From NCBI RefSeq assembly GCF_016820555.1, contig NZ_JADHDW010000005.1, positions 1-64,000 on the forward strand: a stretch of 64,000 nucleotides of DNA, given 5' to 3'. How positions within the stretch are numbered: position 1 is the first letter of the stretch; each line of letters begins with the position of its first letter. The stretch comes from Bacillus sp. REN10. Lineage in GTDB: Bacteria > Bacillota > Bacilli > Bacillales > Domibacillaceae. This document shows, piece after piece, positions 30,584-38,725 of this stretch. The notes under the pieces are model-generated. The model ran no database searches, was not told the DNA's origin, and saw only the letters and a program-made list of their open reading frames with translations. The position numbers and the translations under genes are program-made.

Positions 30584-31369
30584 TCAAAGTAAAATATCCA
30601 GCCAAATTTTCAAAGCAGTTGCCGCAATTAATACGGCAAGCAACCATTGAAGAATTTTCGTATTCATTTTTTGTCCGGCTTTCGCACCTAGCGGCGAAGC
30701 GATAATACTTGCTACGACCATGATGAGCGCTGGCCAGAATAATACTTGCCCCGTCATAAGCTTCCCAGCGGTTGAGCCAATCGATGAGATAAAGGTAATC
30801 GCAAGCGAACTGGCAATCGTCATTCTAGTTGGAATTTTTAACACAACAAGCATGATCGGCACGAGCAAGAACGCTCCCGCTGCTCCGACGATCCCTGAAC
30901 CTACTCCGACGATAAAAGCAAGGGAAGCGGCTAGCCATTTGTTAAACGTCACTTCGTGGAGTGGACGATCATCGAGGTTTTTCTTTGGAATAAACATCAT
31001 AATGGCGGCTAAAGCGGCTAAAATACCATAAATGACGTTCACCGTCGACTCCGCCATATTTTCCGAACCAAAGCCGCCGATGAAGCTTCCTATTAAGACA
31101 GCCGCCCCCATGTACATAATTAATGTTTTATTTAAATAATCACTTTTTCGATACGCCCAAACGCCGGCGATCGTTGCAAAGAACACTTGAACAGCGCTAA
31201 TGCCCGATACTTCATGAGCCGAAAAAGCGGCGAATCCTAGCATCGGCGGGATATATAATAGCATTGGATATTTAATAATCGAACCGCCGATTCCGACCAT
31301 TCCGGAAATAAACGAACCGATAAAACCAATGAGAAATATCGTGATGATGAAACTGATAGACGCATCCAT
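30584..31369 (-). CDS. tauE: TauE/SafE sulfite/sulfur-anion exporter
   Basis: A 261-residue membrane protein of the TauE/SafE/YfcA family with eight predicted segments and two repeated halves ([18 protein letters not shown] near residue 24 and [18 protein letters not shown] near 155). Family members export sulfite or related anions. It is the last gene of the CstR-type operon; in Staphylococcus aureus tauE is also next to cstR and is thought to export sulfite or thiosulfate. Confidence 0.92.
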   Translation of the reverse strand: MDASISFIITIFLIGFIGSFISGMVGIGGSIIKYPMLLYIPPMLGFAAFSAHEVSGISAVQVFFATIAGVWAYRKSDYLNKTLIMYMGAAVLIGSFIGGFGSENMAESTVNVIYGILAALAAIMMFIPKKNLDDRPLHEVTFNKWLAASLAFIVGVGSGIVGAAGAFLLVPIMLVVLKIPTRMTIASSLAITFISSIGSTAGKLMTGQVLFWPALIMVVASIIASPLGAKAGQKMNTKILQWLLAVLIAATALKIWLDILL

Positions 31370-31388
31370 TCTTTATTTCACACCTTTC

Positions 31389-31751
31389 TTATTGTTTCCA
31401 GCTGCAAATTCCGTCTTGTACATTCGTCACATTTGTAAAACCTTTTTTCTTCAGCAATTGAGCGGCTTTTTGGCTGCGCATACCACTTTGGCACATGACG
31501 ACAACTTCTTTGTTACGATCGAGTTCGTTCACACGTGAAGCCAGCTGCTGTAAAGGGATATTTTGAAATCCTTTCACGTGATGACCTTTGTATTCGCTTG
31601 GTGTTCTGACATCGATGAATTGTTTGTTTCCCGCTTTTAACTCTTGTTTTAAATCATCCGTTGAGATGTGGCGAATCCCTTTAGCGGGAATCATATTTTT
31701 AATCGAAATAAAAACGAAAATCGCTAGTGCTGTGTAAAAAATGATGCTCAT
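31389..31751 (-). CDS. Membrane-anchored rhodanese-like sulfurtransferase
   Basis: A 120-residue protein with one N-terminal membrane helix (residues 2-18) and a single rhodanese domain (about 28-120). The active-site Cys87 lies in VMCQSGMRS, the loop expected for a persulfide-carrying sulfurtransferase, and FIDVRTPSEYKGHHVKG is the CH2A-like motif. It lies 17 bases after the CstR-like gene and 19 before tauE. Confidence 0.92.
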   Translation of the reverse strand: MSIIFYTALAIFVFISIKNMIPAKGIRHISTDDLKQELKAGNKQFIDVRTPSEYKGHHVKGFQNIPLQQLASRVNELDRNKEVVVMCQSGMRSQKAAQLLKKKGFTNVTNVQDGICSWKQ

Positions 31752-31768
31752 CGCTTGCTCTCCTTTTT

Positions 31769-32038
31769 TTAACGGCTTTTCATCAGTAATTCGACCGCTT
31801 CTTTCACCATTTCATCTGTTTCTTCACCGTTTTCAATATTGAGACGAACGCATTGTTCTAAATTTTTGCTGACCACTACCCCGATCGTACGATTGATCGC
31901 TCCTTGAATCGCACTTAATTGCATCACAATATCAGCGCAGTCCTTTTCCTCGTCCATCATTCGCAACACTCCGCGCACCTGTCCTTCAATCCGCTTCAGC
32001 CGGTTTTGTACATGTTTATCGTATGTCATCGTGGTCAC
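31769..32038 (-). CDS. cstR: CsoR-family repressor, CstR-like persulfide sensor
   Basis: An 89-residue all-helical DUF156 protein. It keeps Cys34 and Cys63, while the position of the copper-ligand histidine of CsoR, four residues before the second Cys, is Asn59. Loss of this His with both Cys kept is the CstR pattern, in which the two cysteines form a di- or trisulfide with hydropersulfides and DNA is released. The neighbours are all sulfur-handling proteins, which agrees. The symbol is assigned by this reasoning, not by homology search. Confidence 0.85.
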   Translation of the reverse strand: MTTMTYDKHVQNRLKRIEGQVRGVLRMMDEEKDCADIVMQLSAIQGAINRTIGVVVSKNLEQCVRLNIENGEETDEMVKEAVELLMKSR

Positions 32039-32080
32039 CTCCTATTAGAAAGAGCCAGGCATAAGGCCCGGCTCATGAAA

Positions 32081-32311
32081 TTATTTCAACAAAGACATGA
32101 CGGCTTGCGGATCATAACCTAACACCCATTGTCCGTTCACTTCGGTTTGCGGAACGCCCATTTGACCTGTCGTTGCCACTAGACGTTGCGCGGCTTGTTG
32201 GTCTTGCTGAACGTTTACTTCTTTATAGGAAATCCCTTGTTCATTTAAAAAGTTTTTCATCATTGTGCAGTAAGGACATGTGTTAGTTGAATAAACAGTT
32301 ACTTTGTTCAT
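32081..32311 (-). CDS. Glutaredoxin family protein
   Basis: A 76-residue thioredoxin-fold protein with active-site CPYC (Cys12, Cys15), cis-Pro in MGVPQTEV and a GYDPQAV C-terminal loop, close to NrdH/YruB-type glutaredoxins. It lies 2 bases after the CstB-like gene and 42 before cstR. A role in reducing persulfides or mixed disulfides is inferred from the operon. Confidence 0.92.
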   Translation of the reverse strand: MNKVTVYSTNTCPYCTMMKNFLNEQGISYKEVNVQQDQQAAQRLVATTGQMGVPQTEVNGQWVLGYDPQAVMSLLK

Positions 32312-32313
32312 GA

Positions 32314-33732
32314 TTAGTTTTCTCCTTTCGTTACTTCTTCACCAGCGATTTTCCATGCTGAAAAGCCGCCTGCTACGTTTTCAATATGTTTAAATCCAGC
32401 TGCTTGGAGCACACTTGTTCCAATAGCTGAACGCGCACCTGATTGACAATGAACGATGATTTTCTTATCTTTCGGTAGATCGGCTAGTTGATCTTGTAAG
32501 TAGCCAAGCATATGGTGATGCGACCCTGGAATGCGACCTTCATTCCACTCCGCTTGCTGACGGATATCTACTACATACACGTCTTCATTTTGATATTGCG
32601 CTTTAAAAGCTTCGATATCGATGTTGGCATATTTCTCTAACTCATCTGCTTCGCTTAGCACTTTCGGATCCGCAAAAGCAACAATGCGATCCAACCCGAT
32701 GGATTCAAGCGCTAGCTGAATTTCTTTCGCTTGCTCTTTTTCTGCAATCAAGACGATCTCTTGTTCATAACGTAACATCCAGCCTGCCCAGTTCGTGAAA
32801 ATTTTTGAGAATGGAATGTTGATCGTTCCTTCCATATGACCGTTAGAAAAGGCAAGCCCATCTCGAGTATCAACAACGACAGTATTGTCTTTATTTAACA
32901 GTTCCTGAAGCTCTTTATATGTTTCGACATAAGGAATTTCCTCGCCTGTTAATACTTTAGGCCCTACTTTATTCACTTTTTTCATCATCGCAAAGTATTT
33001 TGGCGGTTCTGGTTGATCTTTCAGTAATTCTTGATGGAATTCTTCTTTATCCTCGATTTGAAGCGCCCAGTTGTTCGCTTTTTCGTAACCTACTGTTGAA
33101 AGAGGAACCGCTCCAAGTGATTTTCCACAAGCACTTCCAGCTCCATGTGCAGGCCACACTAATAAATAATCTGGTAGCTGTTTAAAGCGTTGAACGGAGT
33201 CAAACATTTGCAAAGCACCAGCATCTGCTGTTCCTTTTACTCCTGCCGCTTTTTCTAATAAATCCGGACGGCCAACATCGCCCACAAATACGAAGTCTCC
33301 TGTGAAAATACCCATTGGTACATCGGAGCCGCCACCTTTATCTGTGACAACAAAAGAGATACTTTCAGGGGTATGCCCTGGTGTATGCATCACTTTGAAC
33401 TCGATGTTTCCGACTGTAAATACGTCGCCATCTTTCACCAATGTTGCGGAAAGCCCATCTAAATATTGATATTTCCAGTTTTCATCGCCTTCATCTGATA
33501 AATACAATGTAGAACCATGATCATGAGCGAGCTGACGAGCACCTGAGACAAAGTCTGCATGAATATGAGTTTCTGTTGCTGCTGTTAAACGAAAACCTTC
33601 TTTTTTCGCTGTTTCCACATAAGGAGTAATGTCACGGGCAGGATCAACAACAATCGCCTCACCCGTTTTTTGACATCCGACCATATAAGAATATTGAGCT
33701 AATTTTTCATCAAAGTAAGAACGAAAGAACAT
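32314..33732 (-). CDS. cstB: CstB-like persulfide dioxygenase-rhodanese fusion
   Basis: A 472-residue protein of three parts. Residues 1-240 are a metallo-beta-lactamase-fold persulfide dioxygenase: THIHADF (His56, His58, Asp60), HTPGH at 116-120 and GDFVFVGDVGRPD with Asp146, so the His-His-Asp iron site is complete. Residues about 270-350 are a rhodanese fold without active Cys (pseudorhodanese). Residues about 370-465 are a rhodanese with Cys429 in HCQSGARS. This order is that of S. aureus CstB, which oxidises persulfides to thiosulfate. It is first in its operon. Confidence 0.9.
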   Translation of the reverse strand: MFFRSYFDEKLAQYSYMVGCQKTGEAIVVDPARDITPYVETAKKEGFRLTAATETHIHADFVSGARQLAHDHGSTLYLSDEGDENWKYQYLDGLSATLVKDGDVFTVGNIEFKVMHTPGHTPESISFVVTDKGGGSDVPMGIFTGDFVFVGDVGRPDLLEKAAGVKGTADAGALQMFDSVQRFKQLPDYLLVWPAHGAGSACGKSLGAVPLSTVGYEKANNWALQIEDKEEFHQELLKDQPEPPKYFAMMKKVNKVGPKVLTGEEIPYVETYKELQELLNKDNTVVVDTRDGLAFSNGHMEGTINIPFSKIFTNWAGWMLRYEQEIVLIAEKEQAKEIQLALESIGLDRIVAFADPKVLSEADELEKYANIDIEAFKAQYQNEDVYVVDIRQQAEWNEGRIPGSHHHMLGYLQDQLADLPKDKKIIVHCQSGARSAIGTSVLQAAGFKHIENVAGGFSAWKIAGEEVTKGEN

Positions 33733-33754
33733 AATGTATTTCCTCCTTTTATTT

Positions 33755-33815
33755 TACCCTAAGGGGTATGTGTTATCTTGATTCTTATAATACCCCATAC
33801 CCTATAAAAAAGCAA
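33755..33815 (-). promoter_or_regulatory. Promoter and operator of the persulfide operon
   Basis: Minus strand TTGCTT (33810-33815), a 17-base spacer and TATTAT (33787-33792). The spacer holds GGGTATGGGGTA, and a palindromic TACCCTAAGGGGTA (33755-33768) lies just past the start point. Both match the C/G-tract operators of CsoR/CstR proteins, so the operon is probably repressed by its own CstR-like product. Confidence 0.8.
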
Positions 33816-33881
33816 GAGGGAAATTTAAAAAGCTGGGGGAATGCTAATAACCCTCGCGGAGTGCTGATACATCTCCGCGAA

Positions 33882-34070
33882 GGCCGATTTATTTCCGTGA
33901 GGGGCGGAATATTCGCGCAAGGGCCGGATTCTTTGCACCAAGGCCGAAATATCCGCGCGACGGCCGGATTCTTCGCGCCAAGGCCGGATTATCTGCGCGA
34001 CGGCCGGATTCTTTGCACCAAGGCCGGATTATCCACACGACGGCCGGATTCTTCGACGACAAGGCCGATA
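33882..34070. repeat. Degenerate tandem array, GGCCGGATT core, 20-bp period
   Basis: Units start with GGCCG-like bases at 33882, 33902, 33922, 33942, 33962, 33982, 34002, 34022, 34042 and 34063: nine steps of 20, 20, 20, 20, 20, 20, 20, 20 and 21. From 33922 two unit types tend to alternate (CTTCGCGCCAAG tail and ATCTGCGCGACG tail), so the higher-order period is 40. No gene is present between 33733 and 34147; an ORF reading through the array is an artefact. Confidence 0.9.
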
Positions 34071-34107
34071 AGTTAGTATCGCACGAGAAATAATAAACAA
34101 TTCACAA

Positions 34108-34147
34108 GAAAAACCGGCATCCACACTAGACTGGAAGCCGGTTTTTC
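34108..34147. terminator. Terminator after csbA
   Basis: AAAACCGGC (34110-34118) pairs with GCCGGTTTT (34137-34145) and flanks A- and T-runs, directly beyond the csbA stop. Confidence 0.85.
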
Positions 34148-34381
34148 TTACTTATTCAATTTCATCTTTTTCACCATTTGATTGGACAGCCAGAAGCCAG
34201 CCGTTAAGGAGGCTGCATCGATCACGATGAGCGTCCATGTAGGCGTATATCCTTTGTATACAGATGCCGCGATTAAAGCGACGGTTAATGTTAAGCCGAG
34301 CAGCTGATTATATGTGACCCTTGTAAAAAAAACCACAAGCAAACCCGGCATAAATATGGCTAGAATGATTTTATCAATCAT
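34148..34381 (-). CDS. csbA: General stress membrane protein CsbA
   Basis: A 77-residue protein with three membrane helices, close to B. subtilis CsbA (shared LLVVFFTRVTYN and SVYKGYTPT features), a sigma-B-controlled protein of unknown function. I start at ATG 34381 with CAGGAG upstream. In B. subtilis csbA sits directly before uvrB-uvrA; here the persulfide operon and a repeat array lie between. No sigma-B promoter was seen; it may be read with the HD gene 30 bases upstream. Confidence 0.85.
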   Translation of the reverse strand: MIDKIILAIFMPGLLVVFFTRVTYNQLLGLTLTVALIAASVYKGYTPTWTLIVIDAASLTAGFWLSNQMVKKMKLNK

Positions 34382-34410
34382 ATTTTCACTCCTGAAAAAC
34401 AAACTAACTT

Positions 34411-35055
34411 TTATTTGTCGGTGTATTTTTGGACAATCATTTCCGTTACATAATTTAATTCATTATGAGGGATGAACTCTTCCGACAGCATATCCGGCAG
34501 TATGTGCTCAATGAAATATTGAACGCAGTGCATATCGTGAAATTTCATAATCGTGGATAGAGCTTCTTGATAGATTTCAAGAAATAATGGTTCCGGATTA
34601 CGCTTCAATATTTCTCCGAACGATTCATAGAGAAGATCTATTTTATCAGCCACTGATAAAATCCGGCCTTCGAGGGTTCCATCCTTGCCTTCTTTGAACC
34701 GCTCCATATAAATCGCTTGCAATTCTTGCGGAAATTCCTGCTCAACAAACTTCTTCGCCATTTGCTCTTCCACTTGTGAAAAGAGCGCATTCAACTCGTG
34801 AGAAGCATATTTGACGGGTGTTTTAATATCACCAGTGAACAGTTCCGCATAATCATGGTTCAATGCTTTTTCATATAAAGAACGCCAATTGACCGATTCC
34901 CCTGCCATTTCTTCAATGGTCCCTAGAAATTGGGCGATTTTTGTGACTTTAAAGGAATGAGCCGCTACTGTATGCGTTTGATATTTGAATTTCCCCGGTA
35001 ATCGGAATAAATGCTCCAAATCAGATAAACTTTTAAAATAATTGTGCACGCCCAT
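34411..35055 (-). CDS. HD domain phosphohydrolase, YfbR-like
   Basis: A 214-residue HD-domain protein. The metal-binding His of HTVAAHSFKV, the HD pair in LNHDYAELFTGD and the Asp in SVADKIDLLYE fit the YfbR 5'-nucleotidase layout. I start at the ATG at 35055 (MGVHNYFKSLSDLEHL) since GAGGAGTG is upstream; a reading from 35211 covers the intergenic region and uppP start. Likely a nucleotide phosphohydrolase, but the substrate is not proven. Confidence 0.85.
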   Translation of the reverse strand: MGVHNYFKSLSDLEHLFRLPGKFKYQTHTVAAHSFKVTKIAQFLGTIEEMAGESVNWRSLYEKALNHDYAELFTGDIKTPVKYASHELNALFSQVEEQMAKKFVEQEFPQELQAIYMERFKEGKDGTLEGRILSVADKIDLLYESFGEILKRNPEPLFLEIYQEALSTIMKFHDMHCVQYFIEHILPDMLSEEFIPHNELNYVTEMIVQKYTDK

Positions 35056-35210
35056 CAAATCACTCCTCTCTATCTTTACATTAACAATTGAAGAAAATGA
35101 GCGAAAAGTCAAGCAAAAGAATGACATCATCAATAAAAATGGACATATTCTAAATGTAGTCATACAATCAGTAAGTGATCTTTTTATCTTAACTAATGAG
35201 GTGAACCACA

Positions 35211-36041
35211 TTGAATTTATGGGAATTATTCGTCGCCTTTATTTTAGGACTAGTTGAAGGGGCAACGGAATTTGCTCCTGTTTCCTCCACAGGACATATG
35301 ATTATTGTCGACGATATGTTATTGAAATCGAAAGAAATGTTTTCTGCACCGGTGGCGAATACGTTCAAAGTCGTCATCCAGCTCGGTTCGATTTTGGCGG
35401 TTGTCATCGTATTTAAAGACCGGATCTTGAACTTGCTTGGCTTGAAAAAGAAAACGACGGCCTATCATCAAGAAATGACCCAGTTGAAACTAAGTGTCGT
35501 CATCGTCGGTCTCCTTCCGGCTACGATTCTCGGTCTACTATTTGAAGATTACATTGATGATCATCTGTTTTCCGTTCACACCGTACTAATCGGTTTAGTG
35601 TTGGGTGCTATTTTAATGTTACTTGCTGATAAATTTGCACCAAAATATGTCCAAGCTGAAACGGTTGATGAAGTCACTTATAAACAAGCCTTCTTAGTCG
35701 GATTGGTTCAATGTTTAGCCTTGTGGCCAGGCTTCTCCCGTTCAGGTTCCACCATTTCCGGAGGCGTGCTGCTTGGGATGAGTCATCGCGCCGCTGCTGA
35801 CTTTACGTTTATTATGGCTGTTCCGATCATGGCGGGTGCCAGCACATTATCACTCATTAAAAACTGGGAATACTTCACCCCAGATGCACTGCCGTTTTTC
35901 ATTGTCGGATTTATTAGTGCGTTTGTCTTCGCTCTATTGTCCATACGCTTCTTCTTAGCGCTTATTAACAAAGTCAAACTGACACCATTTGCCCTTTACC
36001 GCATCGTATTAGCGGCTGTCATTTACTTTGTGTTCTTATAA
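35211..36041 (+). CDS. uppP: Undecaprenyl-diphosphatase
   Basis: UppP (BacA) dephosphorylates undecaprenyl diphosphate to recycle the lipid carrier of wall synthesis and gives bacitracin tolerance. The 276-residue membrane protein has the conserved LVEGATEFAPVSSTGH motif (catalytic Glu and Ser, His29) and the second motif WPGFSRSGSTISGG with an essential Arg. The start is TTG with GAGGTG upstream. It is transcribed alone and ends in a perfect palindromic terminator. Confidence 0.97.
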   Translation: MNLWELFVAFILGLVEGATEFAPVSSTGHMIIVDDMLLKSKEMFSAPVANTFKVVIQLGSILAVVIVFKDRILNLLGLKKKTTAYHQEMTQLKLSVVIVGLLPATILGLLFEDYIDDHLFSVHTVLIGLVLGAILMLLADKFAPKYVQAETVDEVTYKQAFLVGLVQCLALWPGFSRSGSTISGGVLLGMSHRAAADFTFIMAVPIMAGASTLSLIKNWEYFTPDALPFFIVGFISAFVFALLSIRFFLALINKVKLTPFALYRIVLAAVIYFVFL

Positions 36042-36049
36042 GTCGATGA

Positions 36050-36087
36050 AAAAAAGCCTGATTCGCATATGCGAATCAGGCTTCTTG
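36050..36087. terminator. Palindromic bidirectional terminator after uppP
   Basis: Perfect 15-bp arms (36054-36068 with 36069-36083, core TTCGCATATGCGAA) preceded by A-runs. The last codons of the convergent CorC/HlyC gene lie in it. Confidence 0.85.
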
Positions 36088-37422
36088 TACAGGTTCATCT
36101 GTCATGTCACCTTCTATATCAGAGGCGACTTCTTTTTTTGTAACTTCGATAAATTTAATGTGGTAGCCTTCCATTTCGATGACTTTGAAGGTGTAATGAT
36201 CGCGTTCGATGATGTCGCCTTCTTGGACTTCAAATTTTTCAGTTAAAATCCAGCCGCCGACGGTGTCGACATCTTCATCATCAATGTCGAGTCCAAACAG
36301 ATCATTGACTTCATCAATCAGCACTTTCCCATCTAAAATCACTTGATGTTCATTGACTCGCTTAATCATCGGTGTTTCATCTTGGTCGAATTCGTCGCGA
36401 ATTTCACCAACGATTTCTTCGATGATATCTTCTACTGTGACAAGTCCGGCTGTACCGCCGTATTCATCAATTAAGATCGCCATTTGAATGCGGTCTTTTT
36501 GCATTTTGACTAATAAATCATGAATAGCGATCGACTCAATCACCTGAATGACTGGACGAACATAGTGTTCAATGCTCACGGTTTTCTTGCTTTCGTCTCG
36601 AATAAAGTCGGTCAATACTTCCTTCATATTGATCATACCGATAATATGGTCTTTATCCCCATCGGTTACCGGGTAACGAGTGTAATTCTCTTCTAGCACC
36701 ATTGAAATGCACTCTTGTGCCGTCTCGGATTTGTCAATCGCCACTATTTCCGTGCGCGGCACCATAATTTCTTTCGCTAGGCGATCATCAAACTCGAATA
36801 TATTATTTACATATTTATATTCTGATTGATTAATTTCTCCGCTTTTCAGGCTTTCCGATAAAATGATGCGCAGCTCTTCTTCCGAGTGGGCCATTTCATG
36901 TTCAGCAACAGGCTTTAACCCGAAGAGGCTGACCACTAATCGAGAAGCCCCGTTCAACGTTTTAATGAACGGATACATTAAGCGGTAAAATATAATCATT
37001 GGTTTCGCAAACAACAAGGCAACCGCTTCTGCTTTTTGAATCGCTACCGTTTTCGGCGCCAATTCTCCAACTACGACATGCAAAAAGGTGATCGTTGTAA
37101 AGGCAATCACAAATGATACTGCGCTCACAACAGATGCAGATAGCTCTAATCGCTCAAATAACGGTCTTAATAAGTGAACAACAGTCGGTTCACCTAACCA
37201 ACCCAGCCCTAAAGCTGTCACTGTAATACCAAGCTGACACGCCGATAAATACTCATCTAAATTCGAAATCACCTTTTTAGCAGCTATCGCCTTTTTATTT
37301 CCTTCCGCTGCTAGCTGGTCAATCCTTGTGCTTCGAACCTTTACAATCGCAAACTCAGTCGCTACGAAGAAACCAGTTAATGCGATCAAAAAGGCAACCA
37401 TGATTAAATTAAATATGTCCAA
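36076..37422 (-). CDS. CNNM/CorC-HlyC family transporter, MpfA-like
   Basis: A 448-residue membrane protein: DUF21 (CNNM) domain with four hydrophobic segments (residues 1-190), a CBS pair (about 205-330; VPRTEIVAIDKSETA and DEYGGTAGLVTVEDIIEEIV) and a CorC_HlyC domain (about 350-430). Related MpfA of B. subtilis and S. aureus exports magnesium. The start is TTG with AAGGAGG upstream, but that site is partly held in a hairpin and overlapped by a tiny upstream frame (see the leader feature). Confidence 0.9.
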   Translation of the reverse strand: MDIFNLIMVAFLIALTGFFVATEFAIVKVRSTRIDQLAAEGNKKAIAAKKVISNLDEYLSACQLGITVTALGLGWLGEPTVVHLLRPLFERLELSASVVSAVSFVIAFTTITFLHVVVGELAPKTVAIQKAEAVALLFAKPMIIFYRLMYPFIKTLNGASRLVVSLFGLKPVAEHEMAHSEEELRIILSESLKSGEINQSEYKYVNNIFEFDDRLAKEIMVPRTEIVAIDKSETAQECISMVLEENYTRYPVTDGDKDHIIGMINMKEVLTDFIRDESKKTVSIEHYVRPVIQVIESIAIHDLLVKMQKDRIQMAILIDEYGGTAGLVTVEDIIEEIVGEIRDEFDQDETPMIKRVNEHQVILDGKVLIDEVNDLFGLDIDDEDVDTVGGWILTEKFEVQEGDIIERDHYTFKVIEMEGYHIKFIEVTKKEVASDIEGDMTDEPVQEA

Positions 37423-37470
37423 ATACCCTCCTTACTGACACCTCTCGTCAGCAAGGAATTACACCTCCTG
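37404..37470 (-). promoter_or_regulatory. Possible leader peptide and hairpin before the CorC/HlyC gene
   Basis: On the minus strand a near-ideal AGGAGGTG (near 37463-37470) precedes a TTG-started frame of 16 residues (37404-37454, MLTRGVSKEGIWTYLI if TTG is read as Met) that runs past the main TTG start at 37422. CCTTGCTGAC / GTCAGTAAGG (37447-37456 with 37430-37439) form a 10-bp hairpin that includes AAGG of the main ribosome binding site. The layout suits translational control; it is not proven. Confidence 0.4.
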
Positions 37471-37491
37471 CTATAAGTAAAATGAATATTT

Positions 37492-37584
37492 CTATTCAAC
37501 CGCTCTCTTTTTTGTGCGCTGAGGCTTGTTCCGGCCTGTTCGCGTCCAATATTCCGTTCGGTTGTACTGCACAAACTTGATCAT
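37492..37584 (-). CDS. Possible 30-residue basic peptide
   Basis: An ATG frame (MIKFVQYNRTEYWTRTGRNK and ten more residues), rich in Arg and Lys, with GGAAGG 8 bases upstream, in the 300-base gap before the CorC/HlyC gene. It may be a real micro-protein or chance. No family recognised. Confidence 0.3.
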   Translation of the reverse strand: MIKFVQYNRTEYWTRTGRNKPQRTKKRAVE

Positions 37585-37723
37585 GCTTACTGCCTTCCCA
37601 ATACCCTCACCTCACTTTTTTCAGTTACTTCTACTTTAAAACAACTGGATGATGTAGTCAATGTTAACGCGCGAAAGAATGGGCTAAAAGTTAGATACGA
37701 ATAGCCGCTCATCTGTAAGTAGA

Positions 37724-37942
37724 TTACACTTCTGTTTTTGGGTGAGCTACGATGACGAAGTTCGACTCATCGGACATAGATAAGCGGATGCGACCGCCCC
37801 AATATCCGGTAGGGTCATCCACCTTTACCGTGATCGTATCTTCTACCATCACATCGATCGGATACAGCTTTCCTTTGATAAACTCAAATCTCTCTTTTTC
37901 TGTTCTCACATCAAAATTTCGAGTCACTTTCATATACAGCAT
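37724..37942 (-). CDS. Hypothetical 72-residue protein
   Basis: A small soluble protein with alternating hydrophobic pattern (FIKGKLYPIDVMVEDTITVK, then GGRIRLSM), probably a compact beta barrel. A strong AAGGAGG site is 7 bases before the ATG, so it is very likely translated. No signal peptide, no motif I can name. It lies alone between speG and the CorC/HlyC gene. Confidence 0.7.
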   Translation of the reverse strand: MLYMKVTRNFDVRTEKERFEFIKGKLYPIDVMVEDTITVKVDDPTGYWGGRIRLSMSDESNFVIVAHPKTEV

Positions 37943-38066
37943 GGGACATCCTCCTTAAAATATTCTTGCCAATGTCATACCCTTATAACAGCTTATTCAC
38001 TCCTAATTTTTTTATTTTATTGTAGACTTTGTGACGTCGTTCCGTTCATTGATGAAACATGATCCG

Positions 38067-38588
38067 TTAACGGTGTCTTCCTCTAAAATATTCCTCTTGA
38101 AACATGCACATGCGAATCGCATCATGATAATGCCCATCAACGAAAAATTCATCTTTCAGCTCGCCTTCAATTTGAAAGCCGACTTTCTCATATACATGGA
38201 TCGCCTTTTCGTTCACCTTATCCACAATTAAATAAAGCTTATGCATATTCAATACTGAAAATGCATAATACATCGCAAGCTCAGTGGCCTGAACGGAATA
38301 GCCATGCCCTTGATACTGCGGATGAATAATAATTTGAAACTCCGAACGGCGATGAATATAATCGATTTCCACCAATTCCACGAGCCCTACCATATTGCCA
38401 TCCCGCTCAACAATAAAACGGCGTTCGCTTTGGTCATGAATATGCTTGTCATACAAATCCTGAAGCTCAACAAATGATTCATACGGCTCTTCAAACCAAT
38501 ACGACATAATTTTCGCGTTATTATTCAGCTTATGAACAAATTCTAAATCTTCTCTCTCTAACGGACGCAGCTTGACGTCGGCACTCAT
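38067..38588 (-). CDS. speG: Spermidine N1-acetyltransferase
   Basis: A 173-residue GNAT enzyme. [16 protein letters not shown], the block [20 protein letters not shown] and [20 protein letters not shown] are almost word for word those of E. coli SpeG as I remember it; the acetyl-CoA loop reads [10 protein letters not shown]. SpeG acetylates spermidine or spermine to relieve polyamine toxicity. B. subtilis uses the unrelated-by-sequence PaiA and BltD instead. I start at ATG 38588 with GGAGG upstream. Confidence 0.9.
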   Translation of the reverse strand: MSADVKLRPLEREDLEFVHKLNNNAKIMSYWFEEPYESFVELQDLYDKHIHDQSERRFIVERDGNMVGLVELVEIDYIHRRSEFQIIIHPQYQGHGYSVQATELAMYYAFSVLNMHKLYLIVDKVNEKAIHVYEKVGFQIEGELKDEFFVDGHYHDAIRMCMFQEEYFRGRHR

Positions 38589-38725
38589 GTTCTTCCATCC
38601 TCCGAATTCCAATGAATATTATATTGCAAGATTCTTACTTTTCAGTATAAAGATAAAAGTCGCATCAGTCTAATTTATTGATAGGCTTTATGAAAATATA
38701 TGAGGAGAAAGAAAGTTTCTTGAGT

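Noticed and set aside
33755-33815. Copper regulation of the 31-33 kb operon by CsoR
   Set aside because: The repressor lacks the His ligand of the copper site and no copper gene (copA, copZ) is nearby; all neighbours handle sulfur.
33882-34070. CRISPR array
   Set aside because: Units of 20 bases with graded similarity, no 25-40 base repeat alternating with unique spacers, and no cas genes in the window.
33768-34076. A 102-residue frame through the 20-bp repeat array
   Set aside because: Its content is the repeat translated, it lies on the opposite strand over the persulfide promoter, and it has no ribosome binding site.
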